64,000 bases of DNA from NCBI GenBank assembly GCA_036419695.1, contig CP143946.1, positions 2,660,001-2,724,000 of the forward strand. The letters run 5' to 3'. The notes beneath the pieces were generated by a model. The model worked only from the letters and a program-made list of their open reading frames with translations, was not told where the DNA came from and ran no database searches. Shown here one piece after another: positions 57,793-64,000 of the stretch (position 1 is its first letter; every line of letters starts with the position of its first letter). This DNA is from [Clostridium] symbiosum (GTDB lineage Bacteria > Bacillota > Clostridia > Lachnospirales > Lachnospiraceae). Both the position numbers and the translations under genes were made by a program.

Positions 57793-59394
57793 CTATCTGT
57801 CCCATTTGTCGCAGAGCGAATTAATCTGATCCGCAAAACGGGCCAGATCTTTGTTAGCGCCGCCCTCATTGTGCATGATGACCTTACGGAGCCTGTCGCC
57901 CGCAGCCAGAAGCCGTGCAAATACGCCGGATGCTTTCTTAGCCGGTTCCGTATCGCGCTTAATCGGAATCCCCTCGGTAACGGTGATAAAGCAGCCCTCT
58001 TTCAAATCATAGGAGCTTCCGCTGAACGGGGCATCCGCTTCCATTCCGAACTTCTCCTTCACAAGGGAGGCAAAGGTATCACAGACCTCGTCGTCTCCGT
58101 GTACAACAAACACATGCTTGGGGCGTTCCATGAAATTGCCGACCCATTCGAGAAGTCCGGTCTGATCCGCATGGCCGCTGATGCCCTCGATCTTTTCGAT
58201 CTTGGCCCTGACTTCAATGGACTCGCCAAAGAGCTTAACCTCTTCCCGGCCCTCCACGATACTGCGTCCCAAAGTTCCCACAGCCTGGTATCCGGCAAAA
58301 AGAATCGTACACTCCGGCCTCCACAGATTATGTTTCAGATGGTGTCTGACACGGCCGGCGTCACACATGCCCGCCGCTGAGATAATCACCTTCGGTTCTT
58401 CGTCAAAGTTGATGGCAATGGAATCATCACTTGTGATCGAAAGGTGCAGCCCCGGAAATGAAATCGGGTTGATGCCTTTTTTAATCAGGGCTTTTGTCTC
58501 ATCGTTGTAACAGTCCATCATGTTTTCTTTAAACACGGCCGTGGCTTCCACAGCCATCGGGCTGTCGAGATAAACCGGGAAATTATCGTGGCCCTTGACC
58601 AGATGGTTTTCCTTGATTACCCTGATATAGTTGAGAACCTCCTGGGTACGGCCGACCGCAAAGGCCGGGATTACCACATTGCCGCCCCGGTCGAGGGTCT
58701 CCTCGATCACCCTGGCAAACTCTTCCACGTGATCGCCGACATGCTTGTGGAACCTGTCGCCGTAGGTGCTCTCCATAACGACATAATCCGCCTGGTGGAT
58801 ATACTGCGGACTTCGGATCAGCGGTTTGTTCTTATTGCCGATATCACCGGAGAAGACAATTTTCTTCGAGCAGTCCTCCTCGGTCATCCAGATCTCAATG
58901 GAAGCGGAACCCAGGAGATGGCCAACATCTGTAAAGCGGATCTCAAAGCCGTCCTTCAGTTTGATTATCTGATCGTAATTGCAGGGTATAAAGTGTTCCA
59001 GCACCCCATTGGCATCGTTAATCGTGTAGAGAGGCGGAACCTCCGACTTGCCTGCACGTTTTGCCTTCCTGTTCTTCCACTCCGCCTCTGTCTCCTGGAT
59101 GTGCGCACAGTCTCTGAGCATGATTTCGCAGAGATCGCAGGTGGCCCGTGTCCCCATCACCTGGCCTCTGAATCCCCGCGCATAGATAAACGGCAGCATC
59201 CCCACATGGTCGATATGGGAGTGGGTTACCAGCACATAGTCCACATCAGCATAGCTGATGGGAAGTTCCGCATTCTCAAACTTGTTAATTCCCTGCTCCA
59301 TTCCGCAGTCTACCAGGACATTTAAACCACATGCCTGCAGTAAATGGCAGCTTCCTGTTACTTCATGATCCGCACCGATAAAAGTTAATTTCAT
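57793..59394 (-). CDS. MBL-fold beta-CASP RNA-processing nuclease
   Basis: A 533-residue metallo-beta-lactamase of the CPSF/YSH1-like beta-CASP type. The zinc motif is HSHIDH at residues 58-63, followed by a beta-CASP segment with VGRTQEVLNYI and DSPMAVEAT. The C-terminal motif is SGHADQTGLLEW. Relatives cleave or trim RNA. It is not RNase J as such. SD AGGAG precedes the ATG. It lies between spoIVA and rnhA. Confidence 0.9.
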   Translation of the reverse strand: MKLTFIGADHEVTGSCHLLQACGLNVLVDCGMEQGINKFENAELPISYADVDYVLVTHSHIDHVGMLPFIYARGFRGQVMGTRATCDLCEIMLRDCAHIQETEAEWKNRKAKRAGKSEVPPLYTINDANGVLEHFIPCNYDQIIKLKDGFEIRFTDVGHLLGSASIEIWMTEEDCSKKIVFSGDIGNKNKPLIRSPQYIHQADYVVMESTYGDRFHKHVGDHVEEFARVIEETLDRGGNVVIPAFAVGRTQEVLNYIRVIKENHLVKGHDNFPVYLDSPMAVEATAVFKENMMDCYNDETKALIKKGINPISFPGLHLSITSDDSIAINFDEEPKVIISAAGMCDAGRVRHHLKHNLWRPECTILFAGYQAVGTLGRSIVEGREEVKLFGESIEVRAKIEKIEGISGHADQTGLLEWVGNFMERPKHVFVVHGDDEVCDTFASLVKEKFGMEADAPFSGSSYDLKEGCFITVTEGIPIKRDTEPAKKASGVFARLLAAGDRLRKVIMHNEGGANKDLARFADQINSLCDKWDR

Positions 59395-59455
59395 GTAACC
59401 ATCTCCTGTATTGTATTTGTTTTTGCCAAAACTGATGGTTTAAGTATACCCGATA

Positions 59456-60931
59456 TCAGATAATAATGCAAATCATACCGCCATTACTGTCATTAATAAT
59501 TTTCTGGAGCGTATCCTGGAGCTTCATCTGGCAGTCCTCCGTCATCTGGGAAATCTTTGCCTGGATTCCGTCATCCACTATCTGTTCAATGGATTTTCCG
59601 AAAATATTGGTGCTCCAGACACCCTCTTCACTCTGGCCGGCATTTTCTTTGATGTATGTAATCAGATCCTCCGCCTGCTGTTCGCTTCCCACGATCGGTG
59701 CGATCTCAGTCTCAATATGGGCTTTGATCAGGTTGATGGACGGCGCCTGGGCTTTCATTTTCACCCCATATTTATTGCCGTGGCGGATTAACTGCGGCTC
59801 ATCCAGCACAATCTCGGAGCGGTCCGGGGTCACGACGCCATAGCCTTTTAATCTCACCTGGCATACGGCATTGCTCACCTTCTCATATTCCTTCTGCATG
59901 GAGGCCAGGTTCTTTAAGGTCTGCATGAGCTGGTATTCTCCCTCAATCGGCACGCCCACGTATTCGCTCAGAATCTGGTAGTAATGGCTGTCATCCACCT
60001 CGATCTGGGCCTGGATGCTGCCGTCGGCCATCTTCATGCCTGTAATCTTAATTCTCTTCACCGCCTCACTGTCCTCGGCCGGAAGGGCGTCCTGGGCGTC
60101 TCTCATGTGGTCGGTCTTCTTTAACATTTCCTTGACGGACTGGATTACCCTGCTTTTCAGCCAGTGATCCTTCGGGAGAATTTCCATCCATTTTGGAATC
60201 GTAAAATCAATCTCAGTGACCGGGAATTCATGCAGAATCTCTTCCATGATCACCTTGATATCTTCTTTTTTGAGCTGCTCGCAGTTGACAGGCATCACCT
60301 GGACGCCGTATTTCTCCTCCATCTGCTTTGCCATTTCCCTGGTCTCATCGGAATAGGGCCTCATGGAGTTCAAAAGAACCAGGAACGGTTTTTTGAGGTT
60401 TTTCAGTTCTTTGATCGTCTTCTCTTCCGCCGCTATGTAGTTGCCCCGCTTAATATCACCGAAGGAACCGTCCGTCGTGATGACAAGACCGATAGTGGAG
60501 TGGTCGTTGATCACCTTCCGGGTTCCAATCTCCGCCGCTTCCGTAAATGGAATCTCCGTGTCAAACCATGGAGTTTTTACGAGGCGTTCCGTGTCATTCT
60601 CAATATGGCCCGCCGCGCCTTCCACCATAAATCCGACGCAGTCGATCAGCCGTACCTTCACATCCACGCCGTCGCTCAATGCGATCTGGGCCGCCTCTTT
60701 TGGAATAAACTTCGGTTCCGTCGTCATAATCGTCTTCCCTGCGGAACTCTGGGGAAGTTCATCTCGCGTGCGTTCCCTGGAATGGGGATCTTCCATGCCC
60801 GGCAGCACCATCAGCTCCATAAAGCGCTTGATAAAAGTGGATTTTCCGGTCCTGACGGGGCCTACGATACCTACATAGATTTCTCCGTTGGTTCTGGCCT
60901 TAATGTCGCTGTATACGTTAAAATTGTCCAT
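59456..60931 (-). CDS. spoIVA: stage IV sporulation protein A, spore-coat base ATPase
   Basis: A 491-residue ATPase that polymerises around the forespore as the platform for the coat. The P-loop GPVRTGKS is at residues 24-31, followed by ERTRDELPQSSAGKTIMTTEPKF, which is unique to SpoIVA. The C-terminus ends in GGMICIII-like hydrophobic tail (anchors to SpoVM/forespore membrane in Bacillus). The start is ATG 60931, 7 nt after AAGGGGG. The sigma-E-like promoter at 60961-60990 fits the known mother-cell expression. Confidence 0.97.
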   Translation of the reverse strand: MDNFNVYSDIKARTNGEIYVGIVGPVRTGKSTFIKRFMELMVLPGMEDPHSRERTRDELPQSSAGKTIMTTEPKFIPKEAAQIALSDGVDVKVRLIDCVGFMVEGAAGHIENDTERLVKTPWFDTEIPFTEAAEIGTRKVINDHSTIGLVITTDGSFGDIKRGNYIAAEEKTIKELKNLKKPFLVLLNSMRPYSDETREMAKQMEEKYGVQVMPVNCEQLKKEDIKVIMEEILHEFPVTEIDFTIPKWMEILPKDHWLKSRVIQSVKEMLKKTDHMRDAQDALPAEDSEAVKRIKITGMKMADGSIQAQIEVDDSHYYQILSEYVGVPIEGEYQLMQTLKNLASMQKEYEKVSNAVCQVRLKGYGVVTPDRSEIVLDEPQLIRHGNKYGVKMKAQAPSINLIKAHIETEIAPIVGSEQQAEDLITYIKENAGQSEEGVWSTNIFGKSIEQIVDDGIQAKISQMTEDCQMKLQDTLQKIINDSNGGMICIII

Positions 60932-60960
60932 AAAAATACCCCCTTGGCTATGCTGATACA

Positions 60961-60990
60961 AGTATATGCAAGGGGGAAGGGGTAGTATGC
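60961..60990 (-). promoter_or_regulatory. sigma-E-like promoter of spoIVA
   Basis: GCATACT (minus, 60990-60984) and CATATACT (minus, 60968-60961) with a 15-bp spacer, each one mismatch from the Bacillus sigma-E consensus (KMATATW, CATACAHT). It lies 30 nt upstream of the ATG. The rest of the 380-bp gap to 61310 holds only AT-rich DNA and the terminator at 61233-61278. Confidence 0.75.
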
Positions 60991-61232
60991 GAAAAAATAT
61001 TGGCGGAAAGACGTATGATTACGGTAATCTGGAAAAAGCAGAAATAAAATCATTATTCTATATGTTTGTCTAAAGTGATTGATTATAAGGATTTAAAGTA
61101 GATAAATCTTTGTGTTCGTTATAATATATTTTGAACTAGAGTTGTTGTTTCTCCATCTTAAGTCAGTGTCAAAATGTTCCTACCTGTTGGTTCAACAATA
61201 TAATTACCAACTAAATAATATTGACAAAGCTC

Positions 61233-61278
61233 TAAAAAGGAAAGTGGAACATAGACATATTTGCTTGTTCCACTTTCT
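61233..61278 (-). terminator. rho-independent terminator after the 149-residue membrane protein
   Basis: GAAAGTGGAAC (61240-61250) pairs perfectly with GTTCCACTTTC (61267-61277). On minus it is followed by CTTTTTAGAG. It lies about 35 nt past the stop at 61311. Confidence 0.85.
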
Positions 61279-61310
61279 AACTTTTATCATATTGTAAGAT
61301 TAGGATTCTT

Positions 61311-61760
61311 TCATATAAATATGATATGTCTTAATGCAAACAACAGATCAGCAAACGTACTCCACAGAATTCCTTTATAGGAACATGTTTTTTTATGTCG
61401 TTGCTTTTTGTAAAGATAAACCACTTCAATGATTCGTATTAACACTATCATCCCCCAAAAGAGGCTAAAAAGGGGATACTGAATTTTATGTAGAGAAAGT
61501 TCCTGAATTATATTACTTTCAAAATATAAACATATCGTAATTGGTAATCCGATAAAACCTCTTTTTTTTGCGATTACTTCAAATAAATAGAGTAATTCTA
61601 AAATAATTAGAACTACAATTATTGAATAAAAAATCAAAATGGCCTTTTTTAAATCAACACTAAAAAAATGAAGTGAATCGATAAGAAGTATTAGTAACAA
61701 CATTATGATTTCTAGATTGGGGTATATATATGTGTAAATCCAATACTTCATTCTTATCAT
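61311..61760 (-). CDS. AT-rich polytopic membrane protein, function unknown
   Basis: A 149-residue, very hydrophobic protein with four probable transmembrane segments and a basic loop (YKKQRHKKTC) near the end. I do not recognise the family. The start ATG 61760 follows GAGAGGA. It comes 20 nt after the short BlaI-like remnant and is much more AT-rich than the rest of the window. The gene is cotranscribed with the remnant and ends at a strong terminator. Confidence 0.65.
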   Translation of the reverse strand: MIRMKYWIYTYIYPNLEIIMLLLILLIDSLHFFSVDLKKAILIFYSIIVVLIILELLYLFEVIAKKRGFIGLPITICLYFESNIIQELSLHKIQYPLFSLFWGMIVLIRIIEVVYLYKKQRHKKTCSYKGILWSTFADLLFALRHIIFI

Positions 61761-61780
61761 AACTTGTCCTCTCTACAGCA

Positions 61781-61903
61781 TCATTTATGTTCAGAAAAGT
61801 AGTCAACAAAATTCTGAAGCGTTTTTTTCCCTTCAGAAGTCCAGATATATTCCATAAATTCCATTTCTGCTTTTGTCAATTTTTCTATCTTATTTTGCCT
61901 CAT
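61781..61903 (-). pseudogene. truncated BlaI/MecI-type repressor remnant
   Basis: A 40-codon frame starting MRQNKIEKLTKAEMEFMEY and ending FVDYFSEHK at TGA 61783-61781. LTKAEMEFMEYIW with TLQNFVDYF is the N-terminal part of the BlaI/MecI/CopY winged-helix repressors (about 120 residues when intact), and it stops before the recognition helix. The usual partner BlaR1/MecR1 is not present. It could be a decayed gene or a short truncated product. It is too short to function as a full repressor. Confidence 0.68.
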
Positions 61904-62120
61904 TTATCTTCTCCCTGCTCTATATTTCAAAAAATGTCTTTATCGTACCGAATTATTTTTTCTGATACTATAAAGTATAATTTTTTTAAAATCAGTTGTC
62001 AACTGCAAGGATATCGCCTGTCCTCTACCAAATCAATCCTTTCGGTTATAAATTTGACAACAAGTAACATTTAGATATGAACGTAAAAAGGCATAAAGCT
62101 TATCGGCAAAATACAGATCA

Positions 62121-62528
62121 TCAAAAGTAGAAAAAGCCATGTACAAAAAAATCAAATATAAAGTTGGAGTGAAACAACATATCATATAACCCCACACAAA
62201 AGCTGCCTAAAAGGACAAAATATATTAATTCCTTACCCCCAAGTAGAGACTTGACGCTTTCCCGTATGGCAGCGTCCGTCTTTCGCATATAACAGGAAGC
62301 GGCAAGGAGGCATGCCATGATAATGATACATGACAGGTATGAAAAGGTAATTATGATATCGCGGTTTCCTTCATACAAACATCCAGCCAAGATATTTATT
62401 GCCGTAACTGCTATCAAGAATTGGATCAGGAATCGTTCCACTGTATTCAGCTTTAAAAGACGAATTTCCAGCTCATTAATATCTACAGCCTGCATTGAGT
62501 TAATAGACTCTGGCTCGGAATTCTGCAT
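62121..62528 (-). CDS. small membrane protein, function unknown
   Basis: A 135-residue protein with a charged N-terminal stretch (SMQAVDINELEIRLLKLN) and three transmembrane segments. It is the last gene of four in a tight run from 63405. SD-like GTAGGA precedes the ATG. The family is not recognised. The start lies 5 nt from the stop of the preceding gene. Confidence 0.62.
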   Translation of the reverse strand: MQNSEPESINSMQAVDINELEIRLLKLNTVERFLIQFLIAVTAINILAGCLYEGNRDIIITFSYLSCIIIMACLLAASCYMRKTDAAIRESVKSLLGGKELIYFVLLGSFCVGLYDMLFHSNFIFDFFVHGFFYF

Positions 62529-62533
62529 TTTTC

Positions 62534-62782
62534 CTACAAAATCCCCAAAAAAGAGTAACCTACCAAAAATAAAAACATGAAACAGGAAAATACTTTGTTA
62601 TATAAATGATACTTAAATGTCAAAACCAGTCCAATCCCCGCCAATAGAACCGAAACTGCAAAATAAATCACCTTTGTTTCTGCACTAATATTTCTATGCC
62701 AGGAGGCATTTGTAAAAATAATAGCAATAAATATAATAATTGCTGTTAATACTCTTAATCTAGTTTGTCTGCAATGATCCAA
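62534..62782 (-). CDS. small three-helix membrane protein, function unknown
   Basis: An 82-residue protein that is almost entirely hydrophobic (about residues 10-28, 36-56, 62-80). The start is TTG 62782, 7 nt after AAAGGGGG. It lies between two other small membrane genes of one operon. No known family is visible. A single-gene toxin or an immunity-like protein cannot be excluded, but there is no direct evidence. Confidence 0.58.
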   Translation of the reverse strand: MDHCRQTRLRVLTAIIIFIAIIFTNASWHRNISAETKVIYFAVSVLLAGIGLVLTFKYHLYNKVFSCFMFLFLVGYSFLGIL

Positions 62783-62806
62783 TCGTTTTCCCCCTTTTAT
62801 TCCGCT

Positions 62807-63139
62807 CTATATGAATCCGAGAAAAAAAACAATATCGATTCCCAAAACGACAAGGCTGAGTCCCCACAGGATCCCCGTCACGGGGTCCTCTACTGCAAGC
62901 TGAAACCACTCTTTTGAGGTTCTGATTCTCGGCTTCATCAGAAACTCGACATAATAGATTATTACGCCGCCGGTAAGACATAACAACAAATGCCCTGTCC
63001 GGTATATTTCTGACAATCCCAGGAGCGTTGCCAGTCCTTCCCCGAAAATGCATATGTCAGAAAATAATATTGCGGCTGCCTGCCGTCTGCCGATTTCAGC
63101 TTGCTCTGTCCTTGTACAGTTCTTCCACTCAGCCCTCAT
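62807..63139 (-). CDS. small membrane protein, function unknown
   Basis: A 110-residue protein with a hydrophilic, charged N-terminus (RAEWKNCTRTEQAEIGRRQ) followed by three hydrophobic segments. The start ATG overlaps the stop of the previous gene by 4 nt (ATGA), after GGGGAG, so translation is coupled. The family is not recognised. Confidence 0.65.
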   Translation of the reverse strand: MRAEWKNCTRTEQAEIGRRQAAAILFSDICIFGEGLATLLGLSEIYRTGHLLLCLTGGVIIYYVEFLMKPRIRTSKEWFQLAVEDPVTGILWGLSLVVLGIDIVFFLGFI

Positions 63140-63405
63140 TCCGACTTCTCCCCTATCTGAAAAATAAACGCCAATAGTAACAGTGATAATATCTCTGTTG
63201 AAACGAATGTCATAAATAAGCGGTAGTGAACGGCTAAATACTTAAAAGCAATAAAGCTGATACCATATATGACAAAAGCGGATCCTGTAAAAAGTGCTAT
63301 TTTCTTTACGCCGATCTTATCCCTTTTACAGGGTCTTGCCAGGATGTTCATATATCCAATCAGAAAAACGCACGAAAACAGCCATTTCACAATATAGGAA
63401 ATCAA
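63136..63405 (-). CDS. small membrane protein, first gene of a four-gene run, function unknown
   Basis: An 89-residue protein with three transmembrane segments and a basic loop (RPCKRDKIGVKK). The start is TTG 63405, 10 nt after AGGTGG. It is the first gene of the run 63405-62121 and overlaps the next by 4 nt. A 16-bp palindrome (63463-63478) lies upstream and may be an operator. Confidence 0.62.
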   Translation of the reverse strand: MISYIVKWLFSCVFLIGYMNILARPCKRDKIGVKKIALFTGSAFVIYGISFIAFKYLAVHYRLFMTFVSTEILSLLLLAFIFQIGEKSE

Positions 63406-63462
63406 CGAAACTTACCCACCTAAATTTTACCACATCCCGCAATCCCTTTTCTTTCTTTTTTC

Positions 63463-63478
63463 TGTCAATTCATTGACA
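63463..63478. promoter_or_regulatory. palindrome TGTCAATTCATTGACA, candidate operator
   Basis: A perfect 7+2+7 bp palindrome, 58 bp upstream of the small-membrane-protein run, containing TTGACA on both strands. It is a candidate regulator site or -35 region. No regulator gene is adjacent. Confidence 0.55.
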
Positions 63479-63538
63479 TTTATTTTATTAATCTCTCAAT
63501 ACATCAGTTTTCCCTCAATTACAGCATATTTGATACAT

Positions 63539-63600
63539 CAAAAAAAGCTGCTGCAAAAATAGAAAATTATCCCAGATAAATTCTATTCCGCAACAGCTCT
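63539..63600 (-). terminator. rho-independent terminator of livF
   Basis: On minus, AGCTGTTGCGGAATAGAA pairs with TTCTATTTTTGCAGCAGCT around a 16-nt loop and is followed by TTTTTTTG. It lies 30 nt past the livF stop. Confidence 0.88.
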
Positions 63601-63629
63601 TCCCTGTTAAAAAACAACACCAGTCTATC

Positions 63630-64000
63630 CTACTCGCTTAAATACGCCTTCTTCACCGAATCATCATTCATCAGCTCTTTCGCATCGCCCTTTAAAACAA
63701 TACTTCCCGTCTCAAGGACATAGGCCTTGTTGGCTATCGAAAGCGCTTTTTTGGCATTCTGTTCCACCAGAAGGACCGTGGTCCCGTCGGCGCTGATCTC
63801 CTTGATGATATCGAAAATCTCATTTACATAGATCGGGGAAAGGCCCATCGAAGGCTCATCCATAACAATCAGACGGGGATGTGACATCAGGGCGCGGCCC
63901 ATGGCCAGCATCTGCTGTTCACCGCCCGAGAGGGTTCCTGCAAGCTGGTTTTTTCTCTCTTCCAGCCTTGGGAAACGTTTATAAATCTTTGCCAGCGTAT
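63630..64000 (-). CDS. livF: branched-chain amino acid ABC transporter ATP-binding protein, C-terminal part
   Basis: The gene runs off the right edge; about 122 codons are visible, including the ABC signature LSGGEQQML, Walker B LIVMDEPS, and the LivF-typical continuation MGLSPIYVNEIFDIIKEI with VLLVEQNAKKAL. The protein ends LSE. LivF pairs with LivG to drive branched-chain amino acid import. The rest of the operon lies beyond the window. The internal ATG at 63911 is not the start, since the signature lies upstream of it. Confidence 0.93.
   Translation of the reverse strand, partial: TLAKIYKRFPRLEERKNQLAGTLSGGEQQMLAMGRALMSHPRLIVMDEPSMGLSPIYVNEIFDIIKEISADGTTVLLVEQNAKKALSIANKAYVLETGSIVLKGDAKELMNDDSVKKAYLSE

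Noticed and set aside
1..64000. tRNA or rRNA genes
   Set aside because: No stretch in the non-coding gaps showed a TTCGAATC-type arm with cloverleaf stems or rRNA sequence; tested by eye only.

Overview
The window comes from a spore-forming, low-to-mid-GC Firmicute, most likely a Lachnospiraceae (Clostridium cluster XIVa) chromosome. Reasons: spoIVA, yqfC and yqfD (endospore genes); a MutL with an endonuclease motif and no MutH; MinE together with MinCD and SepF; and many small families (DUF4321, DUF3048/YerB, DUF6020, DUF896) typical of Clostridia. Almost every gene is on the minus strand; only a truncated YitT-type gene at the left edge is on plus. I saw no rRNA, tRNA, CRISPR, transposase or prophage gene. 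The genes are mostly ordinary core genome. The unusual content is in the non-coding DNA and in one AT-rich accessory patch at the right.

Layout, left to right. 1-4.9 kb: YitT end, zinc-ribbon protein, AlkZ-like protein, secreted NlpC/P60 hydrolase, cytidylate-kinase-like protein. 4.9-9.6 kb: an ylm/division operon (ylmE-sepF-ylmH-aroB-lspA-rluD in transcription order) carrying aroB as an extra. 9.6-12.6 kb: HlyD-like adaptor, small P-loop protein, lipoprotein D,D-carboxypeptidase. 12.6-21.3 kb: a cell-shape and division-site cluster (DUF4321, radC-mreC-mreD-mrdA-minC-minD-minE-rodA-mgsA) without mreB. 22.2-32.3 kb: miaB, L,D-transpeptidase, mutS, mutL, miaA, methionine gamma-lyase-like gene. 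32.6-35.3 kb: copper ATPase with a CopZ-like domain fused at its C-terminus and two CsoR-type operators. 36.3-39.4 kb: proline genes proB and proA with a DUF896 gene and a 5-formyl-THF cyclo-ligase between them. 39.5-47.7 kb: two flavoproteins, a Fic AMPylase, a GNAT/YoaP protein, a lipid-linked-oligosaccharide flippase and a YerB lipoprotein. 47.7-50.8 kb: sporulation/rRNA-maturation operon yqfC-yqfD-phoH-ybeY behind a sigma-E-like promoter. 50.8-61 kb: DUF6020 membrane protein, rpsU, alaS, LprI-like protein, rnhA, beta-CASP nuclease, and spoIVA behind a sigma-E-like promoter. 61-63.5 kb: an AT-rich patch with a cut-short BlaI-type repressor and five small membrane-protein genes of unknown function. 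The right edge holds a partial livF.

The best candidate for something undescribed is a family of long near-palindromes, about 280-325 bp each. There are five copies (A 21463-21741, B 21935-22252, C 35335-35600, D 35879-36202, E 42898-43366). They share arm sequences such as GTCTTCAGTCC/GGACTGAAGAC. Arm changes are matched on the opposite arm, so pairing rather than sequence is conserved. A/B and C/D form two tail-to-tail pairs of opposite orientation, and copy E carries a nested 160-bp insertion with 13-bp terminal inverted repeats and a 7-bp target duplication. A second, unrelated array of perfect hairpins (55829-56218), framed by exact 23-bp direct repeats, lies between alaS and the LprI-like gene. 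Neither family encodes a convincing protein.
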